Of a stretch of 64,000 nucleotides of DNA, positions 43,412 through 52,345 are shown one piece after another. The position numbers and the translations under genes were made by a program. Origin of the DNA: JACCZR01 sp963830065 (lineage in GTDB: Bacteria; Actinomycetota; Thermoleophilia; Solirubrobacterales; Thermoleophilaceae); contig CAWHLA010000012.1 in NCBI GenBank assembly GCA_963830065.1, positions 62,001 through 126,000 of the forward strand. The letters are read 5' to 3'. The first letter of the stretch is position 1. Each line of letters opens with the position of its first letter. The notes under the pieces were generated by a model. That model searched no databases. It saw only the letters and a list, made by a program, of their open reading frames with translations, and had not been told where the DNA came from.

Positions 43412-44121
43412 ATGAACCGCAACGCCACCATCAAGTACGTCGCCACTGCCCTCGCCGTCGCCTCGTTCGGCCTGGCCTCCAGCGCCCAGGCCGCCGAGTT
43501 CGACCCGGCCCAAGCCGACGCCCAGCAGAACACGCCGGCCGCGCCGGTCGAGGCTCCGGACCAGGCCGCCCAGCCCGCCCTCGAGGACAACGGCGCCGCG
43601 GTCGAGGAGCAGGCTCCCGAGAAGACCCAGGAGCAGCTCGACCAGGAGCGGTTCGACCGCTACTGCAACATGAAGGACGCCGAGCCCTCGCACAGCGACA
43701 AGAAGTTCTGCGAGGACTTCCGCAAGAACCACGGCATGGGCGGCGGCGCGACCACCTCCAGCACGGGCCAGGGCAACACCAACCCAACGGCCCCACCCAG
43801 GAGGAGAAGGACCGCTACAACCGCTACTGCAACATGAAGGACGCCGAGCCCTCGCACAGCGACAAGGAGTTCTGCGACTGGTACCGCGAGCACTACGGGC
43901 ACGCCACCACGTCGAGCACCGGTCACTACGAGAACACCACTCCCCACTACGAGAAGACCAAGCCCTACTACGAGAAGACCCGGCCGGTCTACACCAAGAA
44001 GACCGCCGAGCCGACCAAGGGCAGCCTGCCCTTCACCGGCCTCGAGATCTGGCAGCTCGGTCTGCTGGGGATCGTCCTGGTCGGCGGTGGCTTCGGCGCC
44101 CGCCGGCTGCTGGCCAGCTAG
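43412..44121 (+). pseudogene. LPFTG-anchored secreted repeat protein, one frame break
   Basis: Signal peptide from ATG 43412 (NATIKYVATALAVASFGLASSAQA) with AGGAG 7 nt upstream. An acidic Gln/Ala/Pro region is followed by two copies of a ~25-residue unit: RYCNMKDAEPSHSDKKFCED and RYCNMKDAEPSHSDKEFCDW, each with two Cys. Tandem HYEKTKP/YYEKTRP repeats come next, then the sorting signal LPFTG, helix LEIWQLGLLGIVLVGGGFGA and basic tail RRLLAS. One base is missing near 43784; adding it joins the frames into 236 aa. The layout is that of a sortase substrate exposed on the cell wall. No sortase gene is in the window. Confidence 0.8.
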
Positions 44122-44148
44122 GCCCGCAGGTCACATAGCCGCAGCGCC

Positions 44149-44176
44149 AAGGGGCGCCCCGCACGGGGCGCCCCTT
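44149..44176 (+). terminator. GC-rich hairpin terminator
   Basis: AAGGGGCGCCCC and GGGGCGCCCCTT form a perfect 12-bp stem with loop GCAC, followed by T. It lies 28 nt after the surface-protein stop, just upstream of the dioxygenase promoter. It is unrelated to the AAGTCSTCAG palindrome family. Confidence 0.8.
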
Positions 44177-44199
44177 TCGCGTGGGCCTATGGTCCAGGC

Positions 44200-45114
44200 A
44201 TGAAGCTCGAAGGCATCCACCACATCACTGCGATCACCGGCGACGCCCCGCGCAACGTGGACTTCTACACGCGCGTGATGGGGCTGCGCCTGGTCAAGAA
44301 GAGCGTCAACCAGGACGACCCGACGGTCTACCACCTCTTCTACGCAGACGAGGAGGGCGACCCGGGCTCGGACCTCACCTTCTTCGAGTACCCGGGGCTG
44401 CCCCAGGGCCAGGCCGGCGAGGGAATGGTCCACCGGGTCGTGTGGCGGGTCGCCTCCTCCGACGCCCTGGACTTCTGGGCCGCGCGCTTGGCCGACAACG
44501 ACACCGAGAGCACGCGCGACGACGACACGCTGGTGTTCTTCGACCCCGAAGGCCTCGAGCACGAGTTGGTGGTGGTCGACGTCCCCGACCCGCCGCTGAT
44601 CGCCGAGCACCCCGAGGTGCCCTCCGAGCACGCCCTGCAGGGCTTCCACGCGGTGCGCGCCTACAACTCCGAGCCCGCGGTCAACGACGAGCTGCTCGAG
44701 GGCCTGGGCTTCGAGCGAGACGACAGCGGCTGGGAGGCGCGGGGCGAGGAGCGCGGCGGCTCGTACTGGCCCGAGACGGCTCCGCTCACCCGTCCGCGGC
44801 CGGGCGCCGGCACGGTGCACCACGTCGCGTGGTCGGCGGGCATGGACGAGCAGGAGGCCTGGCGCGAGCGCGTGAGCGAGGCGGGAGGCCAGCCGACTCC
44901 CGTGATCGACCGCTTCTACTTCCTCTCGGTCTACTTCCGCACGCCGGGCGGCGTGTTGTTCGAGATCGCCACCCGCGGTCCGGGCTTCGGGGTGGACGAG
45001 GACCCCGACAAGCTCGGCGAGGAGGTGGCCCTGCCGCCGTTCCTGGAGGACCGCCGCGCCGAGATCGAGCCGCGCCTCACCCCGCTGCCGAATCCGCGCC
45101 CAGTGCAGGGGTAG
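44200..45114 (+). CDS. Ring-cleaving dioxygenase / VOC-superfamily protein (MhqO-like)
   Basis: 304 aa with two vicinal-oxygen-chelate modules. Module one: GIHHITAITGDAPRNVDFYT with the His ligand; module two: VHHVAWSAGMDEQEAW and a Glu ligand in GGVLFEIATRGPGF. This matches the PcpA/MhqO hydroquinone-dioxygenase group, which uses Fe(II) to open hydroquinone rings and detoxify quinones. ATG 44200 has TATGGT exactly 6 nt upstream (44188-44193), a clear leaderless promoter placed just after a terminator, so it is a separate unit. Confidence 0.85.
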   Translation: MKLEGIHHITAITGDAPRNVDFYTRVMGLRLVKKSVNQDDPTVYHLFYADEEGDPGSDLTFFEYPGLPQGQAGEGMVHRVVWRVASSDALDFWAARLADNDTESTRDDDTLVFFDPEGLEHELVVVDVPDPPLIAEHPEVPSEHALQGFHAVRAYNSEPAVNDELLEGLGFERDDSGWEARGEERGGSYWPETAPLTRPRPGAGTVHHVAWSAGMDEQEAWRERVSEAGGQPTPVIDRFYFLSVYFRTPGGVLFEIATRGPGFGVDEDPDKLGEEVALPPFLEDRRAEIEPRLTPLPNPRPVQG

Positions 45115-45133
45115 TACGCTCGCGCCCAGGGAG

Positions 45134-45787
45134 ATGCAGGCCAGCCTGGGCGCATTTCGCGAGGCCTTTCTCGAGGCCCTGCTGACCGGCGACGAGCGAG
45201 CCGCCGAGCAGACTGCGCGGGAGGCGATGGAGACCGGGATGGGGGAGGCGGCGATCTCCGAGGCGATCATCACGCCGGCGCTGCACACGGTGGGCGAGAT
45301 GTGGGCCGGCGGGCTGCTCACCCCGGCCGACGAGCACCTGGCCACCGAGATCAGCCTGCGCGTGCTGGCGCTTCAGCGCGAGGCGTTCCGGCGGGCCAAC
45401 GAGCGCACCAGCCAGCAGATCATCCTCGCCGGCATCGAGGGCGAGCTCCACGTGGTGGGGCTGTCGATGGCGGCGAACCTGCTGCGCCACGCCGGCTACG
45501 ACGTGCGCTTCCTGGGGCCGGACGTGCCGATTCAGTCTCTGTCCCAGATCGTCGCCCGGCGCCGGCCGCACGTGGTGGCCCTGACGGTGACCATGCGGGA
45601 CTCGGCGATGCTGGTGGAGCTGGCGCTGGCGGAGATCGCCAGTGCCTCGCCGGGCACCGGCGTGGTGCTGGGCGGGTCCGGCCGGCCGGAGACGCTTCGG
45701 GAGACCGAGCGTTTGGCGCTGTCTCAGTCGCTGACCGACGTGGTCGACAAGGTCAGCTGGCTGATTGCGCGGCCGTCGCTGAACTGA
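45134..45787 (+). CDS. Stand-alone cobalamin-binding protein with CarH-type Wx9EH motif
   Basis: 217 aa. The N-terminal four-helix B12 cap (about 10-90) contains W57 and E67-H68, the W-x9-EH signature of CarH/LitR B12 photoreceptors. The C-terminal Rossmann domain (about 95-210) has the lower-ligand motif E104-x-H106-x-x-G109. In CarH the W/E/H residues cap adenosylcobalamin and the assembly falls apart in light. CarH has an N-terminal MerR-type DNA-binding domain that is absent here; the protein starts directly at the cap. It may therefore act on a separate partner (inference). An alternative is a corrinoid carrier such as MtaC/MetH-like, but the EH pair favours the light-sensor group. It overlaps a convergent transporter by 35 nt. 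Confidence 0.85.
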   Translation: MQASLGAFREAFLEALLTGDERAAEQTAREAMETGMGEAAISEAIITPALHTVGEMWAGGLLTPADEHLATEISLRVLALQREAFRRANERTSQQIILAGIEGELHVVGLSMAANLLRHAGYDVRFLGPDVPIQSLSQIVARRRPHVVALTVTMRDSAMLVELALAEIASASPGTGVVLGGSGRPETLRETERLALSQSLTDVVDKVSWLIARPSLN

Positions 45788-46679
45788 GGTCGGGTCCGGG
45801 GGAGCGGCGGCGCAGCTCCTGGGCCGCCTTGGTCGGCGCGGGGATGAACGCCGCAGCACCCACCACCGCCAGGAACGCCAGCGATCGCACGACGACGGTG
45901 AAGGCGTCGGCGCCCAGCGGGTCGCCGAACACCACGATGCCCGCCGGCACCGCCAGGGCGTTGCCGGCGATCGAGGTGACCGCGATCACCGGCACGGCGG
46001 GGCCGATCTGCAGCGAGCGCGCCGAGGCGAAGAAGGCGAGCGCGCCCCCGAGCACGGCGATCAGCAGGTAGGGGCTGAGCAGGACGTCGGCGGCCGTCTG
46101 GTCGGCGCTGCCCGACAGCGCCTTTACGGCGACGTGGGTGATCGAGTAGAGCGTGCCGGCCACGACCGCGAGCGCCACGCCGTGGTGGGACTTCCAGCGC
46201 TCGAAGCGGCAGAACAGCATCGCGGCCACGCCGAGGCCCACCAGCCCCGACTCGAAGGCGACCATTGCGGTGACCGAGTGGTCGGCGCTCTTCTGGCCGG
46301 AGGAGGACTCGCCGGTGATCGCCAGCAGTCCGAGCCCGCCGGCAGCCAGGCCCATGCCGATCCACTGGCGCTTCTCGAGCTTGAGCCCGAAGAAGCGCTC
46401 GGCGAACACGCCGAGCAGCACGAGCCCGCCGGCCAGGACGGCCTGCACCAGGGACAGCGACGCCAGCGACAGCGCCCCGACGTGGCACAGGTAGGCGACC
46501 ACCGCGAGGGCGAAGCCCACGCTCCACCACTTCTGGCTGAACAGCGCGACCAGCGTGCGGCCCGGACGGCGGATGTCGACGTCCGGTGCGCGCGTCGCGC
46601 CCTTCTCACGGAACAGGAAGCCGACCTGGCTGGCCGCTGCGGACACACCCGCCAAGGCCAGTCCCAGCAAGAGCGTCAC
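45753..46679 (-). CDS. EamA/DMT-family membrane transporter
   Basis: 308 aa, around ten helices in two EamA halves: LLLGLALAGVSAAASQVGFL, LCHVGALSLASLSLVQAVLA, LYSITHVAVKALSG, LLIAVLGGALAFFASARSLQ. Metabolite or drug exporters of the DMT superfamily have this layout. GTG 46679 is preceded by GGAGGGGAGG, one of the stronger ribosome sites here. The substrate is unknown. The last ~15 residues are antisense to the B12 protein's end. Confidence 0.8.
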   Translation of the reverse strand: MTLLLGLALAGVSAAASQVGFLFREKGATRAPDVDIRRPGRTLVALFSQKWWSVGFALAVVAYLCHVGALSLASLSLVQAVLAGGLVLLGVFAERFFGLKLEKRQWIGMGLAAGGLGLLAITGESSSGQKSADHSVTAMVAFESGLVGLGVAAMLFCRFERWKSHHGVALAVVAGTLYSITHVAVKALSGSADQTAADVLLSPYLLIAVLGGALAFFASARSLQIGPAVPVIAVTSIAGNALAVPAGIVVFGDPLGADAFTVVVRSLAFLAVVGAAAFIPAPTKAAQELRRRSPGPDLSSATAAQSAS

Positions 46680-46723
46680 GCCTCCCCTCCCATGAAGGAG
46701 AGGCTCCCCGTTAGCGACGCGCG

Positions 46724-47049
46724 CTAATCGACGGCGGCGATGACGATGAGGGCCGCACTGGGCGGCCCGCATGCGCCGATCTTCGCCCAGTTGCGCACGC
46801 CGAACGTGTCGGGCGGGCGCACCGCGATGTGGATCGGGTCGGAGGCCCCAGTGGCGGCCGCGGACGATGAAGTCGTTGAGGTGCCGGTTCACGGCCTGGG
46901 GCTCGGCCACGCCGGAGCATCGACTCGCCGGCCTTCGACACCGCGCAGATGTACTGGCCGGCGTCGACGACGATGAAGGGGTCGGCCGGAGTGGGGGCCA
47001 TGTCCGGGCTCGCTTCCAGCAGCAGGCCCAAGCCGCAGTGCTCGCACAC
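46724..47049 (-). pseudogene. Small CxxC + PAS-like protein, frameshifted
   Basis: Reads VCEHCGLGLLLEASPDM, DPFIVVDAGQYICAVSKAGE, then after a break near 46914 VAEPQAVNRHLNDFIV, and after a second near 46863 TGASDPIHIAVRPPDTFGV, RNWAKIGACGPPSAALIVIA to TAG 46724. Joined it is about 107 aa. The middle resembles a compact PAS sensor (FIVVD..Y.ICAVSKAGESML). The CEHC pair could bind metal or heme. The start is unclear: GTG 47049 has no ribosome site and the frame is open back to the M3 peptidase stop. The gene lies between the EamA and M3 genes, all minus strand. Confidence 0.55.
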
Positions 47050-47136
47050 CCGCGAACCGCTGATGCCCGGCGGCCCGGTCTCGGGCCGCTTTCTCCCTGC
47101 TCTGCGTCGCCTTTGCAGACCCTTGCGAGGGTGAAG

Positions 47137-48936
47137 CTACAGCGAGGAAGCGGCCTTCTCTGCTGCCTCGAGCTGACGCAAGATCAGGTTCAGTCCCGCG
47201 CTCCAGAAATCCGGGTCGCTCAGGTCCACCCCGACGATGCGTCCGAGGTCCTCGGGGGGCATCGAGCCACCCGCCCGCAGCAGGTCGAGGTAGCGGGGCA
47301 CCAGCGCCTCGCCCTCCTCCTCGTAACGGCGGTAGACCGACAGCGCGAGCAGGTGCCCGTAGGCGTACGCGTACACGTACCCCGGCGTGTCGATGAAGTG
47401 CGGCACGTAGGACCACCAGGTCCCGTAGTCCTCGCCCAGCTCTACGGAGTCGCCCAGTAGATCGGTCTGCGTCTCCAGCCACAGCTCGTTGAGCCGGTCC
47501 ACCGACAGCTCGCCGCCCGAGCGGCGCTCGGTGTGCACGCCGTTCTCGAAGCGGTTCATCGCCACCTGCCGGAAGATCGCCGCCACCGCGCCGTCCAGCG
47601 ACTCGGCCAGCAGGGCCAACCGCGCCTCCTGGTCGTCGCCGGCGCGCTCCAGCAGTCGCTCCAGCACGATCGTCTCGCCGAAGATCGAGGCGGTCTCGGC
47701 CACGGTGAGGGGGCTGGTGAAGTGGTACAGGCCCTGGGGCTGGGCCAACACCGCGTGCACGCCGTGGCCGAGCTCGTGGGCCATGGTCAGCACGTCACCC
47801 GGGCGCGAGGTGTAGTTGAGCAGCACGTAGGGGTGGGCGCTGGGCACCGCGTAGGCGCAGAAGGCGCCGCCGCGCTTGCCGGGCTCGGGCGGCCCGTCGA
47901 TGTAGCCGTCGGAGAAGAACCCGGCTGCCGCCTCGCCCAGCTCGGGGGAGAAGCCGCGGTAGCAGTCGAGCACCAGCTCCTGGGCTTCGCCGTAGGGGAT
48001 GCGGTCGGTCGACTCGCGCAGCGGGGCCATGCGGTCGTAGTGGGCCAGCCGGTCGAGGCCGAGGATCTTCGCCTTCAGGCTGTACCAGCGCCGCGCCAGG
48101 TCGTAGCGGTCCTGCACCGCGGCGACGAGTGCCTCGACCGACTCGTCGCTGGCCTCGTTGGCGAGGTTGCGCGAGGCCAGCCAGTGGTCGTAGTGGCGCA
48201 GGCGGTCCTTGGTTGCCTTGTCGGCGGCGAGCGTGTTCGTCACGAACGCCCGCGTGCGCAGCCCGGGCTCGAGCGATGCCGTCACCCCCGCCGCCGCCTG
48301 GCGCCGGCGCTCCCGGTCGGGGTCCTGGAGGTTGGACAGCGCCTGCATCAGCGGCACCGGCTCGTCCTCGTCCGGCAGCTCCACCCGCAGGGCCGACACC
48401 AGCTCGGTGAACAGGCGGCGGAAGGCCGACGGGCCGGTCACCGCCGTCTCGGTGAGCATCTGTTCCTCGGGCTCGGACAGCTGGTGCGGGCGGTAGCGGC
48501 GCAGCATGCGCAGGTGGTGGGCGCAGAAGGCGAGCGCCGGGTCGTCGAGCAGCAGCTCCACGTGGGCGTCGGGCAGCTCGTTCCACTCCAGGTCGAAGAA
48601 CAGGAGCTCGGTCTGCAGCTCGGTGCTGCGCTCGCGCACCTTCTGCATCAGGGCGCCACGCTCGGGATCCTCGGTGTCCAGCGAGAAGCTCAACGAGGCG
48701 TAGCTGCCCGCGCGGCCGGCCCTGTCGGAGATGCCCTCCAGCTCGCGCATGGCCTCGGCCAGGCCCGCCACGTCCAGCTCGGCGAGGGTGCCGCGGTAGC
48801 GCTGGGCGAAGGTCCTCGCGCGCTCGGCGGCCTCGTCCAGCAGGCTCTCCGTGGTCCCGCCCTCGAGCAGCGGCTCGAGGTCCCAACGGGCGGCTTCGAG
48901 GGCCTCGTCGCGCGGTGCCTCTGCGAGGTCGGTCAC
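47137..48936 (-). CDS. pepF: M3-family oligoendopeptidase F
   Basis: 599 aa, full length for PepF. Zinc motif HELGHGVHA (HExxH) with the downstream Glu in ETASIFGETIVLE. Upstream oligoendopeptidase region FSLDTEDPERGALMQKVRE and the C-terminal YVPHFIDTPGYVYAYAYGHL are typical. It is a cytoplasmic metallopeptidase that degrades short peptides. GTG 48936 is chosen over ATG 48957 because TAGAGT (48944-48949, minus) is 7 nt upstream and the ATG would overlap the divergent gene. Confidence 0.92.
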   Translation of the reverse strand: MTDLAEAPRDEALEAARWDLEPLLEGGTTESLLDEAAERARTFAQRYRGTLAELDVAGLAEAMRELEGISDRAGRAGSYASLSFSLDTEDPERGALMQKVRERSTELQTELLFFDLEWNELPDAHVELLLDDPALAFCAHHLRMLRRYRPHQLSEPEEQMLTETAVTGPSAFRRLFTELVSALRVELPDEDEPVPLMQALSNLQDPDRERRRQAAAGVTASLEPGLRTRAFVTNTLAADKATKDRLRHYDHWLASRNLANEASDESVEALVAAVQDRYDLARRWYSLKAKILGLDRLAHYDRMAPLRESTDRIPYGEAQELVLDCYRGFSPELGEAAAGFFSDGYIDGPPEPGKRGGAFCAYAVPSAHPYVLLNYTSRPGDVLTMAHELGHGVHAVLAQPQGLYHFTSPLTVAETASIFGETIVLERLLERAGDDQEARLALLAESLDGAVAAIFRQVAMNRFENGVHTERRSGGELSVDRLNELWLETQTDLLGDSVELGEDYGTWWSYVPHFIDTPGYVYAYAYGHLLALSVYRRYEEEGEALVPRYLDLLRAGGSMPPEDLGRIVGVDLSDPDFWSAGLNLILRQLEAAEKAASSL

Positions 48937-48955
48937 CCGTGCGACTCTAGGCGCC

Positions 48956-49564
48956 ATGAGATTCGGAGTGCTGGGCACTGGGACGGTCGGCCGGACGGTG
49001 GCGGGCAAGCTCACCGAGCTGGGCCACGAGGTGAAGATCGGGTCGCGCACGGCGGGCGAGGACACGGTCGAGTTCGCCGACGCGGCGGCGTTCGGCGAGG
49101 TCGTGGTCAACGCCACCGCGGGCCAGCACTCGGTCGAGGCGCTGCGCAGCGCGGGCGCCGAGAACCTGGGCGGCAAGGTGCTGATCGACATCGCAAACCC
49201 GCTCGACTTCTCGCAGGGCATGCCGCCGGTCCTGGCCTTCTGCAACGACGACAGCCTGGCCGAGCGGATCCAGTCCGAGTTCCCCGACCTTCGCGTGGTC
49301 AAGACGCTGAACACGGTCAACGCCAACGTGATGGTGGACCCCTCGCTGGTCGGCGAGGACACCGACATGTTCATCGCCGGGGACGACGAAGGCGCCAAGG
49401 GGGAGGTCACCGACCTGCTGCGCGACATCGGCTGGAAGCGGATCCTGGACCTGGGTGACGTGACCGCCGCCCGCGGCATGGAGATGTACCTCCCGCTGTG
49501 GCTGCGCCTGTGGCAGGCGACCGGCACCGGCCATCTCAACGTCAAGGTGGTCAGGGCGGAGTGA
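48956..49564 (+). CDS. NADPH-dependent F420 reductase-like oxidoreductase
   Basis: 202 aa. The N-terminal Rossmann motif is RFGVLGTGTVGRTVAGKL, with IGSRT binding the NADP phosphate. Then VVVNATAGQHSVEAL, IDIANPLDF and VVKTLNTVNANVM, typical of the F420-NADP oxidoreductase (NADP_oxidoreductase_coq) family. F420 use is inferred from family only; no F420 biosynthesis gene is seen here. ATG 48956 starts directly at the Rossmann strand. It overlaps the next gene's GTG (GTGA). Confidence 0.85.
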   Translation: MRFGVLGTGTVGRTVAGKLTELGHEVKIGSRTAGEDTVEFADAAAFGEVVVNATAGQHSVEALRSAGAENLGGKVLIDIANPLDFSQGMPPVLAFCNDDSLAERIQSEFPDLRVVKTLNTVNANVMVDPSLVGEDTDMFIAGDDEGAKGEVTDLLRDIGWKRILDLGDVTAARGMEMYLPLWLRLWQATGTGHLNVKVVRAE

Positions 49565-50250
49565 GTCGGGTGCTGGTCACGGGCTCCACGCGGGGCCTGG
49601 GCAGGGAGGTCGCGGGCCGTCTGGAGGAGCGCGGCGAGGACGTCGTCCACCACGGCCGCGCCGACGCCGACTTCAGCTCGCTCGACGCGGTCCGCCGCTT
49701 CGCCGGGTCGGTGGACGAGGTGGACCTGCTGGTCAACAACGCGGGCCTGGTCTCGATGGAGCGGAAGCTGAGCGCCGACGGCTACGAGCTGTGCTTCGCG
49801 GTCAACTACCTGGCCGGCTTCCTGCTCTGGCACGAGCTGCGCCCGCCGCGGGTGATCAACGTGGCGTCGGTCGGCCAGCGGGCGATCGACTTCGACGACG
49901 TGATGCTCGAGCACGGCTACGACCCCGGGCGCGCCTACTCCCAGAGCAAGCTCGCCCAGATCCTGTTCACCTTCGAGCTGGCCGACCGCGCCCCCGGCGG
50001 CGTGACCGCCGACTGCCTGCACCCGGCGACTTTCATGGACACCGACATGGTCCTTGAGATTCGGGGCCCGGGACGGGCGCAGAGCACCGTGGCGGAGGGC
50101 GCCGACGCAGTCATGCACCTGATCGACACGCCCGGGACGGGCCGCTACTTCGACGGCCGGCGGGAGTCGACCGCCGACCCGCAGGCCTACGACGCCGAGG
50201 CGCGAAAGAAGCTGTGGCAATTGAGCGAGGAGCTGTGTGGAACCGCGTGA
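49561..50250 (+). CDS. Short-chain dehydrogenase/reductase
   Basis: 229 aa. TGSTRGLGREVA (T-G-x3-G-x-G), NNAGLVSMERK (NNAG), the catalytic Ser in NVASVGQRA and YSQSK (Y-x3-K) are intact. Substrate loop DTDMVLEIRGPGRAQST. Closest in pattern to retinol-dehydrogenase-like SDRs acting on lipophilic alcohols or ketones. The reaction cannot be assigned. It is translationally coupled to the reductase upstream, and its end overlaps the next gene by 14 nt. Confidence 0.85.
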   Translation: MSRVLVTGSTRGLGREVAGRLEERGEDVVHHGRADADFSSLDAVRRFAGSVDEVDLLVNNAGLVSMERKLSADGYELCFAVNYLAGFLLWHELRPPRVINVASVGQRAIDFDDVMLEHGYDPGRAYSQSKLAQILFTFELADRAPGGVTADCLHPATFMDTDMVLEIRGPGRAQSTVAEGADAVMHLIDTPGTGRYFDGRRESTADPQAYDAEARKKLWQLSEELCGTA

Positions 50251-51056
50251 TCTAGCGCTGCGCGAGGTGCGCGACCACCCGTGGCTGCAGCAGCGCGACC
50301 TGGCCGCGCGCCTGTCCGGCCAGACCGGCCTGGCCGAGTCCACGCTGATCCGGCTGTTCCGGCGCATGGAGGCCGAGGGCGAGCTGCGCTCGGGCCTCGA
50401 CGGGCGCCGCAAGACCTACGCGCTGCCCGAGCCGGTGCCCACCGGTCCACCCTCGCCGGGAGCACTGTGGAGCAACCGGCTGGCGCCGCTGGGCGAGCCC
50501 GAGCCTGAGACGGAGGCCGAGCCGGATCCCGACGCTCCGCCCGCGCGGCCAGTGCCGGAGGGCACCCGGCGCGCCTGGCCATTCGCCGCGGTGGTGGCGG
50601 CCGTACTGGCGGTATCGGTGCTGGCCGCGGTGCTCCTCTCGCCGGACAAGTACGACCCGCTGGCCGACGCCGGCGACGAGCGGTCGAAGCCCGTCAAGGC
50701 GTCCACCCCCGCGGCTCCCAAGAAGCCCAAGCCGAAGCCGCAAGCCCAAGCCGCAGGCCAAGCCCGCCCCGGCGGCCAAGCGGGTGCGCATTGCGGTGCT
50801 GAGCGGCGTGCCCGCGTCGGGCGCCGCCGCCAAAGAGGCGAAGCGGCTGAAGGCCAAGGGCTTCCGCATCGGCGCCGTGACCAACGCCCCGCGCCCCGCC
50901 GAGCGCTCGGCGGTTCTCTACGCGCGCGGGCAACGCGCGGCCGCGCGCGACCTGTCGAAGGCGGTGGGCATCGCGTCGGTGAAGCGGATCGACTCTCAGG
51001 CGGCCGAGCCGGCACGCGGCGCCAAGCTCGTCGTGCTCGTGGGCGCCGCCCGCTGA
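50237..51056 (+). pseudogene. Winged-helix, membrane helix and LytR_C domain protein, one frame break
   Basis: N-terminal winged helix (about 1-70): LREVRDHPWLQQRDLAARLS, LAESTLIRLFRRMEAEGELR. A Pro/Glu-rich linker leads to a membrane helix (WPFAAVVAAVLAVSVLAAVL, about 117-138) and a Lys/Pro spacer. The external domain is VRIAVLSGVPASGAAAKEAK, KAKGFRIGAVTNAPRP, VLYARGQRAAARDLS, the LytR C-terminal fold. One extra base near 50741 in the KPKP repeat breaks the frame; removing it gives 272 aa. A DNA-binding domain tethered to a cell-wall-type domain is unusual and suggests a membrane-bound regulator (inference). Confidence 0.7.
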
Positions 51057-52345
51057 TCGACCACCACGCGCGCACCACGCGCGGGCACCACCGTCACGTG
51101 ACGCAGCCGCGCGCCCTCGTCTTCGGGTGACGGAGCGCGCAGCCGCACCCGGCGGAAGATCTCGCGCAGGATGATGCGCATCTCCATCTGAGCGAAGGCG
51201 GCGCCCAGGCAGCGCCTGACACCGCCGCCGAAGGGCAGCCAGGTGTACCCGTCGCCCACGCCGTCCTCGAAGAAGCGCTCGGGCCGGAAGGCGTGCGGGT
51301 CCTCCCAGCGGTCGGGCCGGACGTGCATGGCGGCGATCGCGGCCAACACCATCGTCCCGGCGGGCAGCCGGTAGCCGGCCACCTCGTGGTCGCGGGTGAG
51401 CATCCGCCCGATGTCGGTGATCACCGGGCGCAGGCGCAGCGTCTCGCGCACCACCGCGTCGAGGTAGGCGTCGTCGTCGAGGTCCGACTCGAGTCGCTCC
51501 ATCGCCTCGGGCGTGCGGGTCAGGCGCTCGACCGCCCAGGACAGCGCGGTGGCCGTGGTCTCGTGCCCGGCGGTGAGCAGCGTCATCAGCTCGTCGCGCA
51601 GCTCCACGTCGGTCATCGGCGAGCCGTCCTCGTGACGGGCGGAGAGGAGCAGCGAGAGCACGTCGTCGCGCTCCTCGGCGTCGGGCGCGGCCCGGCGCTC
51701 GGCGATCTCCTCGTAGATCAGCTCGTCGGCCGCCGCGCGCGCCTCGAGGAAGCGGCGGTAGAAGGGGAAGTTGCGCCGCCGCAGCATGGGAAAGAACGCG
51801 AGCAGATTGCTCGAGTCGCCCAGGCGCGTGATGCGCTCGCGGAACACCTCCAGGCGCGAGGCCTCGCGCACGCCGAAGACGGTGCGCAGGATCACGTCGA
51901 GCGTGATGGCCTGGAAGCGAGAGCGGAGCTCGATCTCCTCGCCCTCGGGCCAGCTCTCCACCTCGCGCGCGGTCAGCTCGGCCATCAGCTCCCCGTAACG
52001 CCGCACCCGCTCGCCGTGGAAGGGCGGCAGCAGCAGCTTGCGCTGCGCCATGTGCTCGCCCTCGTCGAGGGTCAGCACCGAGTGGCTGCCCAGCACCGGT
52101 TCCAGGATGCTCGCGGTCGCCTCGCCGGAGTGCCACAGCGTGGGGTCGCCGGTGAGCAGATCCTTGGCCAGCTGCGGCTCGGCCAGGTACACGACGCGCC
52201 CGTAGAACGGGAAGCGGGAGGAGAAGACGTCGCCGAAGCGCTCGTAGCGGCGGTGCAGCCAGCGGTGCGGCTCGCGCATCACGTTCGCGGCCTGGACCAC
52301 GGCCGGCCGCCGCGGTCCGGGAGGAAACTCGTACTTCTGGCTCAC
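50996..52345 (-). CDS. Cytochrome P450
   Basis: 449 aa. I-helix oxygen motif AGHETTATALS, K-helix ETLRLRP (E-x-x-R), and heme loop FGGGVRRCLGAAFA with the Cys ligand. CYP102/CYP110-like soluble class: YEFPPGPRRP opens the protein with no membrane anchor. The substrate is unknown, probably a lipid or fatty acid given its neighbours. GTG 52345 overlaps the epimerase stop (GTGA). The last ~20 residues run antisense into the LytR_C gene (61-nt overlap), so the true stop may be slightly earlier. Confidence 0.92.
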   Translation of the reverse strand: MSQKYEFPPGPRRPAVVQAANVMREPHRWLHRRYERFGDVFSSRFPFYGRVVYLAEPQLAKDLLTGDPTLWHSGEATASILEPVLGSHSVLTLDEGEHMAQRKLLLPPFHGERVRRYGELMAELTAREVESWPEGEEIELRSRFQAITLDVILRTVFGVREASRLEVFRERITRLGDSSNLLAFFPMLRRRNFPFYRRFLEARAAADELIYEEIAERRAAPDAEERDDVLSLLLSARHEDGSPMTDVELRDELMTLLTAGHETTATALSWAVERLTRTPEAMERLESDLDDDAYLDAVVRETLRLRPVITDIGRMLTRDHEVAGYRLPAGTMVLAAIAAMHVRPDRWEDPHAFRPERFFEDGVGDGYTWLPFGGGVRRCLGAAFAQMEMRIILREIFRRVRLRAPSPEDEGARLRHVTVVPARGARVVVDQRAAPTSTTSLAPRAGSAA

